Notes: generated by a model not told the origin, from the letters alone. A stretch of 16,328 bases of DNA from Sulfurivermis sp041678005 (GCA_041678005.1 JBAYOW010000044.1:1-16328); one strand, 5' to 3'. Positions 1 to 7,794 are shown, counted from the stretch's first letter. A program made the numbers and translations.

Positions 1-656
1 GTAAGTGCACCATGCATATCTGGGGCACGGCCATCCGTTCGCACATAAATCCAGAAATCGTCGAGGCTGAGGTAGGTGATGAAATCTACTTCCATGTCAC
101 CAACTTGGAGCGTGCACAAGACCAGACCCATGGCTTTGCCATGTATGGCCACAGCGTGCAGATGTCGCTGGAACCAGGCAAGACCGCTACGGCTTATGTA
201 AAAGCTGACCGTGAAGGCGTCTATCCTTACTACTGCACCGAGTTCTGCTCGGCACTGCATCTGGAAATGCAAGGCTATCTGCTGGTCCGTCCGAAGGGCT
301 ACAAGGCAACAGCTGCTGTAATGGAAGAAGGTCAGAAGTACACCAAGGCTGATTACGATACCCAGGTCAAGACCAACCTCGAGACCCAGGCTGTAATCGA
401 CTCCGTGGTGGCCTTCATTACCAGCCACAACTACCAGGAATTCCCGACGGTTGTCGGCCTGGTAGAAGATGCTACCGACCAGCTTGAGTTCGCCAAGGAC
501 GCCAAGGCCAAGTCGGAAGCCGCTGCAGCCAAGCAGGATTGGCAAAACGCCATGCTGTGGGCCAACCAGTGGTGGCAGTATCAGGTGAAGACAGCTGATC
601 TTGGTCTGCGTGCCAAGACTCACCTTGAAGAAAATAATGCCAAAAAGATTAAATAA
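1..656 (+). CDS. nosZ: Nitrous oxide reductase NosZ, clade II, C-terminal part
   Basis: C-terminal end of periplasmic nitrous oxide reductase, which reduces N2O to N2. The reading frame is open to the left edge (first full codon at base 3), so the seven-bladed propeller with the CuZ site and the signal peptide lie outside. Numbering from the Met at base 12, residues 1-95 form the cupredoxin CuA domain. The CuA ligand motif is seen as C75, C79, H83 and M86 in CTEFCSALHLEM, with H40 in the upstream THGF motif. The residue between the cysteines is Glu, as in cytochrome oxidase subunit II, rather than the Trp of the classical clade I enzyme. Residues about 100-214 form a charged, mainly helical extension with no cysteine and hence no haem site. 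The clade II call rests on the motif and on the nosC/B/D/G/H gene order downstream. An intrinsic terminator follows at 695-727. Confidence 0.95.
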   Translation, partial: KCTMHIWGTAIRSHINPEIVEAEVGDEIYFHVTNLERAQDQTHGFAMYGHSVQMSLEPGKTATAYVKADREGVYPYYCTEFCSALHLEMQGYLLVRPKGYKATAAVMEEGQKYTKADYDTQVKTNLETQAVIDSVVAFITSHNYQEFPTVVGLVEDATDQLEFAKDAKAKSEAAAAKQDWQNAMLWANQWWQYQVKTADLGLRAKTHLEENNAKKIK

Positions 657-668
657 CACATACTGGCT

Positions 669-682
669 TTGATGAAGATCAA
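669..682 (+). promoter_or_regulatory. Perfect FNR/ANR/DNR-type box
   Basis: TTGATGAAGATCAA matches the FNR/DNR consensus TTGAT-N4-ATCAA at all ten positions. The palindrome extends to seven bases per arm (CTTTGAT-GAAG-ATCAAAG, 667-684). Its centre at 675.5 lies about 42 bp upstream of the start predicted from the TATACT hexamer at 706-711, the class II activator position. The likely target is nosC1. Which family member binds (O2-sensing FNR/ANR or NO-sensing DNR/NNR) cannot be read from the site. Confidence 0.82.
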
Positions 683-694
683 AGACTAAATTGA

Positions 695-727
695 TAGGGG
701 GACATTATACTGTCCCCCTATTTTTTT
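695..727 (+). terminator. Intrinsic terminator after nosZ
   Basis: A perfect 10-bp stem, TAGGGGGACA (695-704) pairing with TGTCCCCCTA (711-720), encloses a 6-base loop and is followed directly by seven T residues (721-727). This is a strong rho-independent terminator for nosZ on the plus strand. The opposite strand has no T-tract after the stem, so it works in one direction. It separates nosZ from the accessory genes. Confidence 0.88.
706..711 (+). promoter_or_regulatory. -10 element of FNR-dependent promoter for nosC1
   Basis: TATACT matches five of six positions of the sigma-70 -10 consensus. It predicts a transcription start near 717-718, which puts the FNR box centre at about -41.5 to -42.5. 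The hexamer lies mostly in the loop of the nosZ terminator hairpin. RNA starting here would lack the left arm of that hairpin and so would escape termination. Confidence 0.6.
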
Positions 728-751
728 GCGTAATGTAACCAGGAGATAACC

Positions 752-1078
752 ATGAAAGTAGTAAGTAAACTGATGTTGGCAGCACTGCTTGGTTCCAGCA
801 GCCTGTTGGTCAGCGGTACGGCGCTGGCCCTTGATGGGGCTGATCTGTACAAGAAGAAAACCTGTATCGCCTGTCACGGTGCGGATGCCCAGACGCCAGT
901 ACTACCCAGCTATCCAAAACTCGCCGGTCAAAATGCGGCTTATGCCATGGCGCAGATGAAAGACATCAAGAGCGGTGCCCGCAGCAATGCGCAGACAGCT
1001 GCCATGAAGCCTATCATGCATTTGGTCTCCGATGAGGAGATGCAGGCCATTGCCGACTGGCTGGCATCACTTAAATAA
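752..1078 (+). CDS. nosC1: Small monohaem cytochrome c, NosC1-like
   Basis: Exported class I cytochrome c of 108 residues, the likely electron carrier to NosZ in the periplasm. A Sec signal peptide covers residues 1-26 or 27 (cleavage near ALA-LDG). One haem site is seen, C38-I-A-C41-H42. M85 and M89 are candidates for the sixth iron ligand. The PKLAGQ and SDEEMQAIADWLASL segments are typical of this family. The start is supported by AGGAGA at 742-747 just upstream. The gene lies between the nosZ terminator and nosC2 and has its own predicted FNR promoter. The name follows gene order in clade II nos clusters; a generic soluble cytochrome is the alternative. Confidence 0.85.
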   Translation: MKVVSKLMLAALLGSSSLLVSGTALALDGADLYKKKTCIACHGADAQTPVLPSYPKLAGQNAAYAMAQMKDIKSGARSNAQTAAMKPIMHLVSDEEMQAIADWLASLK

Positions 1079-1102
1079 GCAGACCGGATTTATCCGGCAG
1101 CT

Positions 1103-1116
1103 TTGATATTTGTTAA
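1103..1116 (+). promoter_or_regulatory. Possible degenerate FNR-like site before nosC2
   Basis: TTGATATTTGTTAA matches the FNR consensus at eight of ten positions, with a perfect left half and GTTAA on the right. A TATGCT hexamer at 1138-1143 sits at roughly class II distance. This is weak, and nosC2 could equally be read through from the nosC1 promoter. The rest of the 1079-1280 gap holds only a small imperfect hairpin at 1084-1097 without a T-tract. Confidence 0.3.
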
Positions 1117-1280
1117 TGCATAATCAGCTTAGAAGTGTATGCTGATGCAATCTTATTATGGTGTGGTGTGTCGCAGCAGATGAGCACAGACTTGGTGTTG
1201 CGGCTGATTGGAGTGTGCTTGGAGTTAGTCAAAACCTGTTAGACTGATTTCTACAAGTGCAAAAACGTGAGGTAAAAAAT

Positions 1281-2000
1281 ATGCGAGTTAGTCTAAAAAC
1301 AGCAGTAGCGTGTGCATTGGCACTGACTGTGGGTAATGTGGCCATGGCTGATACAACAAAGCTTAAGCCAGACTGGGCAATGCAGGGCGATGAGTTGGAA
1401 GAAGCCATGACCTTGAAGGGTGACAAGGATCGAGGACGCGACATATATGAAGTCTGTGCCGCTTGTCATATGCCTGAGGGCTGGGGTCTGCCTGATGGTA
1501 CCTTCCCGCAGCTGGCAGGTCAGCATCACAATGTATTGGTGAAACAGTTGGCAGATATCCGTGCCGGCAACCGCGACAATCCAACCATGTATCCCTTTGC
1601 CCTGCCGTCACAGATTGGTGGTGCCCAGGCAGTAGCCGACGTGGTTGAGTATATGGCTACTCTGCCAATGACACCAGAAAATGGTGTTGGCCCAGGCACT
1701 GATCTGGAGCTAGGTAAACAGCTCTACGAAGATAACTGTGTGCGTTGTCATGGGGCCGAGGGTGAAGGCAATGATGCGGAATTTTATCCCAAGATCCATG
1801 GCCAGCATTATGAATATATCAAGCGTCAGTTCCGCGAGATTCGAGATGGTGCACGCCGTAATGCCAACCCTGATATGGTTGAGCAGGTCAAGGGATTTAG
1901 TGATCGCGACCTTGAAGCGGTCAGTGATTATACCTCGCGCATCAAGCCCCCCGCTGATCGCCTGGGACCCCCAGGCTGGCTAAATCCTGACTTTGATTGA
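1281..2000 (+). CDS. nosC2: Dihaem cytochrome c, NosC2-like
   Basis: Exported dihaem cytochrome c of 239 residues, probably carrying electrons to NosZ. I chose the ATG at 1281 because GTGAGG lies 8 bases upstream and it gives a standard signal peptide (cleavage AMA-D near residue 23). A GTG at 1257 in the same frame would add eight unneeded residues. Two c4-like halves are visible: haem 1 at C59-A-A-C62-H63 with LAGQHH downstream, and haem 2 at C153-V-R-C156-H157 with IHGQHY downstream. The dihaem cytochrome encoded at 10669-11355 on the other strand has the same overall plan. A 10-bp hairpin follows the stop codon. The name is by position in the cluster. Confidence 0.85.
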   Translation: MRVSLKTAVACALALTVGNVAMADTTKLKPDWAMQGDELEEAMTLKGDKDRGRDIYEVCAACHMPEGWGLPDGTFPQLAGQHHNVLVKQLADIRAGNRDNPTMYPFALPSQIGGAQAVADVVEYMATLPMTPENGVGPGTDLELGKQLYEDNCVRCHGAEGEGNDAEFYPKIHGQHYEYIKRQFREIRDGARRNANPDMVEQVKGFSDRDLEAVSDYTSRIKPPADRLGPPGWLNPDFD

Positions 2001-2015
2001 TTAGGTCGTATTTCA

Positions 2016-2040
2016 CTGCCGTACCTTGCTGGTACGGCAG
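2016..2040 (+). terminator. Hairpin after nosC2, possible weak terminator or attenuator
   Basis: CTGCCGTACC (2016-2025) pairs perfectly with GGTACGGCAG (2031-2040) around a 5-base loop. The bases that follow, AATTTAAATT, are not a clean T-tract. It may terminate only partly or act as an mRNA 3'-end stabiliser between nosC2 and nosB. A second 5-bp hairpin (CACCC/GGGTG, 2063-2078) lies between it and nosB. Confidence 0.5.
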
Positions 2041-2119
2041 AATTTAAATTGCATTCCTTTATCACCCATGAAAGGGTGGCCCGTTCATTTCCTTCCCTGA
2101 CTCAAGGATCACGAACGCT

Positions 2120-3319
2120 ATGAATTCCACTAAAGACAACACCAAATATCTACTCACCGGTTTATTGACGATTGCTGCCCTGGTTTTATTGGTGGCTATC
2201 TATTACACCCCTACCTGGTGGGTTTCCCTCAAGGCTCCTAATTACCCAGAAGAATCTTTTCCTGATGGTGTGCGCATTCATTTTCATATGAATGGTGTGT
2301 TCAATGGCTGCACCAAGGTAGACAAGGCGGAGATTCAAGAAGAGGAGGCGATGGATTGTGTACATGAAATGGATACCATCAATCATTATGTAGGCATGTA
2401 TCCCATCGCCGCCGGTGGTCCAGTGGAGAAAGGCTATTCGCAGTTTCTTATGGTGCTGCTCGGCGTAATGGTGATTGGCTTCGCCATGCCAGGCAGTAAA
2501 TCACGCATGTCTGCCCTGGCGGTTGGTTTTGCCATTATCACTATCTGGATGTATATGACCATTTACACCAAGGATGGTCTGCGCTGGCAGACTACAGGCT
2601 ATGTGGATGCCATGATTGCTTCGCTCGATCAGGAGAAAGGGGATGATAGAGATGATGATCTGGCTTCTGATTCGATGAGTTCAGGGCAGGCTCTCATCGA
2701 ACAACTGCGTAGTTCCATGCTGGGAGCAGGGCAACAAAAGGAAGCTACAGCACCAGAGCCGAAACAAAAGGTGAGTGAGACGGCCAGTGTGAAGGAACGA
2801 TATATCCATAATCTGCGGATTAATTTCGAGATGGATCAGAAGCGCAAGGGAACTGGCGAAGAATGGAATGGCAGTGGCTTGCAGGTCATGACATGGCACT
2901 ATGAAAAAAATCTGGGACGTTATTTTAATGAACCAGAAGAAATCAAGCCAATGGTGGCTACCTTGAAGCTGGCTATCCACTTGGTTTTTGCCGGTGTTCT
3001 GTTAGCGATGGTGTTACTGCTTTGGGGGGCGCGTCAGCCTCGCGGCTTGCTCTTTTGGGCGCTCGCCTTGGCGCCTTTGGCCTTGCCGGTGTTTTTCCTC
3101 ATTGAGTATTCCGCGTGGCTTTGGTGGTTTGGTCACAATCTCCATGAGATGGCTGCCTTTACTGTCAAGCCATTCATGCCCACGGTATTTGGTGATGGCA
3201 AGGTGGCGCAGTTCTCGACGCACTCCTATCCGCACATTGGCTTTGGTTTTATGCTGGCGTTCAGCGTTGTGATGGCTGCACTGCTTTTAGTGCGTCGCAA
3301 GCAGATCAAGTCTGAGTAA
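2120..3319 (+). CDS. nosB: NosB-like multi-pass membrane protein
   Basis: Membrane protein of 399 residues at the position, and with the topology, of NosB, a hallmark of clade II nos clusters whose biochemical role is unsettled. About six membrane segments are visible near residues 10-28, 106-124, 130-149, 283-303, 309-329 and 372-391. The first large loop (30-105) holds H54, H56, C64 and C80 and is probably periplasmic. Between segments 3 and 4 there is a hydrophilic stretch whose part at about 170-225 is acidic and Glu/Gln/Ser-rich and looks disordered. The C-terminal part has a STHSYP motif before the last segment. AAGGA at 2104-2108 precedes the ATG by 11 bases. A role in electron transfer or assembly for NosZ is inferred from context only. 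Confidence 0.75.
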   Translation: MNSTKDNTKYLLTGLLTIAALVLLVAIYYTPTWWVSLKAPNYPEESFPDGVRIHFHMNGVFNGCTKVDKAEIQEEEAMDCVHEMDTINHYVGMYPIAAGGPVEKGYSQFLMVLLGVMVIGFAMPGSKSRMSALAVGFAIITIWMYMTIYTKDGLRWQTTGYVDAMIASLDQEKGDDRDDDLASDSMSSGQALIEQLRSSMLGAGQQKEATAPEPKQKVSETASVKERYIHNLRINFEMDQKRKGTGEEWNGSGLQVMTWHYEKNLGRYFNEPEEIKPMVATLKLAIHLVFAGVLLAMVLLLWGARQPRGLLFWALALAPLALPVFFLIEYSAWLWWFGHNLHEMAAFTVKPFMPTVFGDGKVAQFSTHSYPHIGFGFMLAFSVVMAALLLVRRKQIKSE

Positions 3320-3335
3320 TTGCCAAGAGGCAAAG

Positions 3336-4583
3336 ATGAAGCTCTTTAGTCGGCACAATATGTTCTGGCTTGCAGCGCTTGCCACGCTGTTCTTACATGG
3401 CATTGCCGCAAGCCAGGAATTGCGCCCCTTGCAGCCGCTGCTCGATGAGGCCGAGCCAGGCAGTACTCTGGTGCTCGAGCCTGGAAACTATGCCGGGCCT
3501 GTCGTAATCAATAAGCCGATGACCCTGGAGGGGAGAGGCAAGGTGACTGTCGATGCAGGCGGCAGGGGCACTGTTTTGTTGATAGATACTGATGGCGCTA
3601 CAGTTTCTGGTTTGCATCTGCAGGGCAGCGGTAATTCACATAACGACCTGGATTCTGGTATCCAGGTGCGTGGCAAGTATAACGTCATCAAGGACAACGT
3701 CATCGAAGATGCATTGTTTGGCGTTGACCTGCAGCAGTCCAATAATAATATCGTTCGTCGTAACCGCATCAACTCCAAGGATATTGGCCTTGGCATGCGT
3801 GGTGATGCGATACGCCTGTGGTATAGCCACGACAATCGTATCCTGGATAATGTCGCGACCAATGCCCGCGATATCGTTGTTTGGTATTCGCGTGATAATA
3901 CGATCTCGCGCAACACTGCGAGTGGCGGCCGTTATTCCCTGCATTTCATGTATTCGCAGTACAACCTGGTCGAGGATAATGTCTTTTTTGACAACTCGGT
4001 AGGTATTTTTGTGATGTATAGCGATGGCATAGTGCTGCGTAATAATCAAATTCGTAATGCGACCGGTACAACTGGTGTAGGCATAGGCTTCAAGGAAACA
4101 TCCGAGTTGATTATCGAAAACAATCAGGTTCTGTACTGCGCCAATGGTCTGTATATCGATGTGTCGCCTTTTCAGCCAGATACCACCAATGTATTCAACA
4201 ATAATCTGGTAGCCTATAATGGTATTGGCGTAAATTTCCTTGCTGACTGGTCAGGCAATGAGTTTCGCCAGAATCAATTCAAGGGCAACATGACACAGGT
4301 GTCTGTAAGCGGTGGCGGTTCTGCAGTACGTAATATTTGGGAAGGAAATCATTGGGACGACTACGAAGGTTTCGACCAAAACGCAGATAATGTGGGTGAT
4401 ACGCCCTATGAACTCCACTCGTATGCCGATCGGATCTGGATGGACGTTCCTGCCGCACAATTTTTCAAGGGTTCACCATTATTGGAAGTGCTGGACTTTC
4501 TCGAACGCCTGGCTCCATTTAATCCTCCAAAATTGTTACTGCGTGATGCTGTGCCGATAATTAAGGTGGGTAGCGAGTCATGA
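3336..4583 (+). CDS. nosD: NosD, periplasmic copper-site maturation protein
   Basis: Exported right-handed beta-helix protein of 415 residues. NosD works with the NosFY transporter to build the CuZ site of NosZ. A Sec signal peptide covers about residues 1-26 (MKLFSRHNMFW start). The body is made of short repeats of the parallel beta-helix (CASH/NosD) type, with recurring turns such as NNQIRNA, NNNIVRRN and DNRILDN; low-complexity Asn/Asp/Ile composition is normal for this family. The length is near the usual 400-450. AAGAGG at 3325-3330 supports the start. The gene begins 16 bases after nosB and its stop overlaps the nosG start (ATGA at 4580-4583), so nosB to nosH are very likely co-transcribed and translationally coupled. 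Confidence 0.95.
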   Translation: MKLFSRHNMFWLAALATLFLHGIAASQELRPLQPLLDEAEPGSTLVLEPGNYAGPVVINKPMTLEGRGKVTVDAGGRGTVLLIDTDGATVSGLHLQGSGNSHNDLDSGIQVRGKYNVIKDNVIEDALFGVDLQQSNNNIVRRNRINSKDIGLGMRGDAIRLWYSHDNRILDNVATNARDIVVWYSRDNTISRNTASGGRYSLHFMYSQYNLVEDNVFFDNSVGIFVMYSDGIVLRNNQIRNATGTTGVGIGFKETSELIIENNQVLYCANGLYIDVSPFQPDTTNVFNNNLVAYNGIGVNFLADWSGNEFRQNQFKGNMTQVSVSGGGSAVRNIWEGNHWDDYEGFDQNADNVGDTPYELHSYADRIWMDVPAAQFFKGSPLLEVLDFLERLAPFNPPKLLLRDAVPIIKVGSES

Positions 4584-5434
4584 CAGACAGTAAAGACAAG
4601 CAAGACAAGGTGGCTGCAAAACCAGTACTGCCGGTGGTAAACAAACGCAAGCAGCAGCAACGCCGACAATTTTTGCGCTCCTTGATGCTGGCGGCTGGTG
4701 TTGTTGGTATTTCCACCATGGGCTATATCCCGGTAGCACGCTCCTGGCATCCAAGACTGCGCCCACCTGGTGCGCTGGATGAAGCAGAGTTCCTTGCATC
4801 CTGCATCAAGTGTGGGCAATGCGTGCAGGTGTGTCCGGTCGAGGCTATCAAGCTCGCTGACATCATGGATGGCTTTGGTGTGGGTGTGCCTTATGTAGGT
4901 GCCCGTGATCAGGCCTGTGATTTTTCCTGTGATGGTTTGCAATGTATCCTGGCTTGCCCCACCGGTGCCTTATCACATGATCTGAATTATCCGCATGAAA
5001 TACGTATGGGCTTTGCGCGCCTTGATCGGCCTGATCTTTGTCTGGCCATGCATGGTGCAGGCTTTAAGGGCCAGATTCGTGGAGCAGATTTCACCGGTCT
5101 GTTCCGTTATTCAGAGATAGATCGCTGGAAGCCACAGCGCGTACATGAACAGCAATTTGATCTGGAAATCTGTGATCTCTGTATAACTCATTGTCCTATC
5201 GAAATTCGTATTGCCCAGTGTGAGGCAGGTGAGCCGCCATCTGGGGATGTGAATCAGTGCCCACCAAAGCATGCCATCGAGCTACGCGCTGAGGAAGATC
5301 GGGGCGATGGCGTGATGCGCATGCGGCCTGTGGTGTTGGATGGTTGTGTAGGTTGTGGCGCCTGTGAAATGGTTTGCCCAACTGAACAGTCGGCGATTGT
5401 CGTAGACATTGAAAGTACGGTACAACGAGCATGA
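4580..5434 (+). CDS. nosG: NosG, NapG-like Tat-exported 4x[4Fe-4S] ferredoxin
   Basis: Iron-sulfur protein of 284 residues in the NapG/NosG family. It is thought to pass electrons from quinol via NosH towards the periplasmic carriers. A Tat signal is present: R28-R29 in RRQFLR, followed by a hydrophobic stretch ending near VARS. Four cysteine clusters are visible: C75/C78/C81/C85; C113/C117/C122/C126; C198/C201/C205 with a more distant fourth Cys (C227 likely, C214 possible); and C256/C259/C262/C266. It overlaps nosD and nosH by ATGA junctions. Its presence beside nosH instead of a nosR fusion is characteristic of clade II clusters. A napG of a nitrate reductase operon is excluded by the surrounding nos genes. 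Confidence 0.92.
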   Translation: MTDSKDKQDKVAAKPVLPVVNKRKQQQRRQFLRSLMLAAGVVGISTMGYIPVARSWHPRLRPPGALDEAEFLASCIKCGQCVQVCPVEAIKLADIMDGFGVGVPYVGARDQACDFSCDGLQCILACPTGALSHDLNYPHEIRMGFARLDRPDLCLAMHGAGFKGQIRGADFTGLFRYSEIDRWKPQRVHEQQFDLEICDLCITHCPIEIRIAQCEAGEPPSGDVNQCPPKHAIELRAEEDRGDGVMRMRPVVLDGCVGCGACEMVCPTEQSAIVVDIESTVQRA

Positions 5435-6396
5435 ACTACTTCAAGGAATCATTGCTGCAGTTGCTGGGTAAGGCGCCAAGCAAGCCCAAGCCGGAAGACT
5501 TTACGCCAGAAGTCAAAAAAATACATTTATACAAGCGCGGTGAAAAACCAAATGTTGCGGAGATTCGTGCTCAACATGAAGCGCATAGTTCGCACAAATG
5601 GCGCAACCGTCGCTGGCTTACCCTGGTGGCCGTAAATTTGTTATTCGTGGTCTCTTATCAGTTTGATATCCAGATCCTTGAAGGCGCACTGACGGCTTCG
5701 CGTTTCATTGGGTTTCACATGGCTGATTTGAATTCTGCCTTGCAAGTCATGTTGGCATTCAAGCACATGGTACTGAATCTGCTGATCGGTACGACTACGA
5801 TCTTAATACTATGGCTGCTGCTTGGCGGGCGGACATTCTGCTCCTGGGTGTGTCCCTATCATTTGGTGGCAGAATGGGCCGACAAGCTCCATCTTTGGTT
5901 GGTTAAGCGCAAGCTGATCAAAGGATATGATTTTCATCGTGGCATGCGTCCAGCCCTGTATGTGGTTTTTGCTTTGCTGGCCTTGGGTACTGGCTACACC
6001 GTATTTGAAACTGTTTCGCCTACAGGCATCCTGAGCCGTGCCATTATCTACGGCGCTAGCCTGGCGCTGGGTTGGGTGGCTTTTTTGTTGTTGTATGAAA
6101 TTTTCATTTCACGCCGTGCCTGGTGCCGCTATATCTGTCCTATTGGAATGACCTATGGGTTTGTCGGCCTGTTCTCCCCCTTGCGTGTTGTCTATACTAC
6201 CGAGTCCTGCATGCACGAAGGTGATTGCCGCAAAGTGTGTCTCGTGCCACATGTATTGGAACCTGTAACCAAGGGTAGGGCGACCGATGTGACCGTACCG
6301 ATCGGCGCGGACTGCACGCGCTGTGGTCTATGTATCGATGTTTGTCCAACCGGCTCCCTGCGTTATGAGTTCAAGGGCCTGAAGAAGGTTTTATAA
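5431..6396 (+). CDS. nosH: NosH, NapH-like membrane quinol dehydrogenase subunit
   Basis: Membrane iron-sulfur protein of 321 residues, proposed to take electrons from menaquinol or ubiquinol and pass them on with NosG. A cytoplasmic N-terminus is followed by four membrane segments (about 63-80, 108-131, 173-192, 205-225). Two CxxxCP motifs flank the membrane part (C137/C141 and C232/C236), as in NapH and NosR. The C-terminus carries a classical cluster at C295/C298/C301/C305. Before it is an irregular one, where I see only C260, C266 and C270 and the Cys-Pro expected at the end is replaced by CLVP. It overlaps nosG by ATGA; 28 bases separate it from nosF. Confidence 0.92.
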   Translation: MNYFKESLLQLLGKAPSKPKPEDFTPEVKKIHLYKRGEKPNVAEIRAQHEAHSSHKWRNRRWLTLVAVNLLFVVSYQFDIQILEGALTASRFIGFHMADLNSALQVMLAFKHMVLNLLIGTTTILILWLLLGGRTFCSWVCPYHLVAEWADKLHLWLVKRKLIKGYDFHRGMRPALYVVFALLALGTGYTVFETVSPTGILSRAIIYGASLALGWVAFLLLYEIFISRRAWCRYICPIGMTYGFVGLFSPLRVVYTTESCMHEGDCRKVCLVPHVLEPVTKGRATDVTVPIGADCTRCGLCIDVCPTGSLRYEFKGLKKVL

Positions 6397-6424
6397 GTTA
6401 TTTTGCTGACCGGCGGGTGCTTAC

Positions 6425-7273
6425 GTGATCAGTATCAATGATTTGTCTAAACGTTTCCGTCGTACGGAAGTTTTGCGTGGCGTGAATCTATCCATCAACC
6501 GTGGTGAACGTATTGCGCTCATTGGCGCCAATGGTGCCGGTAAAACCACGCTGATACGTTGTCTATTGGGTGAATACGTCCATGATGGCTCAGTCATGAT
6601 AGACGGCAAGTCTCCTCGTTTGGCCAGAGAAGAAGTGTTGGCGCGTGTTGGTTTTGTTCCACAGATTTCTCCTCCACTGAAAATGCCGGTAGCGCAATTG
6701 ATGAAATTCGCCGCCAATGTATGTAACTCCGAAGTGTCGAAGATGCGTGATGTCGCCGCACGCCTTGGCCTGGATACCGAGCGTGTTGCGAATCAGCCGT
6801 TTGTTAAACTGTCCGGCGGGCAGAAGCAGAAAATATTGATCTGTATCGCCCTGGGGAGATCTGCCGATTTATTGATCCTGGATGAGCCGTCGGCAAATCT
6901 TGACCCGGATGCACGCCATCACCTCTTTCAGCTACTCGCCGAACGTCAGGAACATGCCGTGATGCTGATCTCCAGTCATCGTCTGGATGAAGTGGCGGCA
7001 TTGGTTAATCGCGTTATCGAGATGGATCAGGGTCTTATCACCCTGGATGACAAGGTTGCCGATTCCATGGATATGAGTAGCACCTTGCACTGTCAGCTGG
7101 AATTGAGCCGCGATGAACCTGCCTTCGCCAAGGCGATTGCCGAGTGGGGTTTTGCAGGTGATGGTCTGTCATGGCAGGGCAAGGTTGCAGCACCTGATCG
7201 ACTGCGTTTTCTTGGTGTGCTCTCGCGTTATGCCGGTGCCCTGTCGGCAATCGAGATGAGAGAAAATTCTTGA
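6425..7273 (+). CDS. nosF: NosF, ABC transporter ATPase for NosZ maturation
   Basis: ABC-type ATPase of 282 residues that powers NosY and, with NosD, supplies a sulfur species for the CuZ cluster. The start is a GTG at 6425 with a GGCGGG stretch upstream; it gives the usual N-terminus ISINDLSKRF. Visible motifs: Walker A GANGAGKT at 34-41, Q-loop Q80, signature LSGGQ at 129-133, Walker B LLILDEP at 149-155 and switch H185. The C-terminal 80 residues are the accessory domain usual for NosF. The stop overlaps the nosL ATG (TGATG at 7271-7275). Gene order F-L-Y is slightly different from the classical D-F-Y-L. Confidence 0.95.
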   Translation: MISINDLSKRFRRTEVLRGVNLSINRGERIALIGANGAGKTTLIRCLLGEYVHDGSVMIDGKSPRLAREEVLARVGFVPQISPPLKMPVAQLMKFAANVCNSEVSKMRDVAARLGLDTERVANQPFVKLSGGQKQKILICIALGRSADLLILDEPSANLDPDARHHLFQLLAERQEHAVMLISSHRLDEVAALVNRVIEMDQGLITLDDKVADSMDMSSTLHCQLELSRDEPAFAKAIAEWGFAGDGLSWQGKVAAPDRLRFLGVLSRYAGALSAIEMRENS

Positions 7274-7776
7274 TGAATGCATTGATGCGTTTATTGTCAG
7301 GTTTATTGTTTGTTTCACTGCTTGGCTGTTCTGGTGATCCTGGTACAGGGCCTGCCGAGGTCAAGTGGGATCGCGATAGTTGCGAACGCTGTCGTATGGT
7401 GTTGAGCGATCATTTTTATTCTGCCCAGATACGTGGCGGCGCCGAGGAGCAGAAAGTCAAGGTCTATAAATTTGACGATATAGGTTGCGCTGTGTTGTGG
7501 TTGGAGCAGCAAAGTTGGCAGAGTGATCCACGCACAGAGATTTGGGTGAATGATTACCAGACTGGCGAATGGATAGATGCCCGTAAGGCTTATTACGTCA
7601 AGGGCAGGATCACGCCCATGGCCTATGGTCTGGGTGCCCAGCTTGAGCAAACTGAAGGTGCGCTGAATTATGTCGATGCGATTGCGCATATTCATTTGGT
7701 CGAGGAACGTTTTAACGCACCAGAGGTACTTGGCCAGCCACCCTCTGATAACGATACCCATTTTCCCAGTCATTAA
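7273..7776 (+). CDS. nosL: NosL, outer-membrane copper chaperone lipoprotein
   Basis: Lipoprotein of 167 residues that binds Cu(I) and delivers it for NosZ metallation. The signal peptide ends in a lipobox, SLLGC, with C19 as the lipidated residue. The conserved Cu site C37-x-x-C40-x-M42 follows, with the NosL-typical SDHFYSAQI segment. The ATG at 7273, overlapping the nosF stop, is preferred; a TTG directly before it and an ATG at 7285 also keep the signal peptide. nosY begins 18 bases after the stop. Confidence 0.93.
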   Translation: MNALMRLLSGLLFVSLLGCSGDPGTGPAEVKWDRDSCERCRMVLSDHFYSAQIRGGAEEQKVKVYKFDDIGCAVLWLEQQSWQSDPRTEIWVNDYQTGEWIDARKAYYVKGRITPMAYGLGAQLEQTEGALNYVDAIAHIHLVEERFNAPEVLGQPPSDNDTHFPSH

Positions 7777-7794
7777 TTTCATTAAAGGATCATC

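Noticed and set aside
1084..1097. CCGGAT/ATCCGG hairpin after nosC1 as a terminator
   Set aside because: The loop would be only two bases and no T-tract follows; nosC1 and nosC2 may be transcribed together.
1257..1280. GTG at 1257 as the start of nosC2
   Set aside because: The ATG at 1281 has a GTGAGG ribosome site at good spacing and begins a normal signal peptide; the GTG would place that site inside the coding sequence.
3488..4049. Two overlapping minus-strand open frames and one plus-strand frame inside nosD
   Set aside because: The repeat-rich nosD sequence leaves other frames open by chance; their low-complexity translations have no recognisable features.
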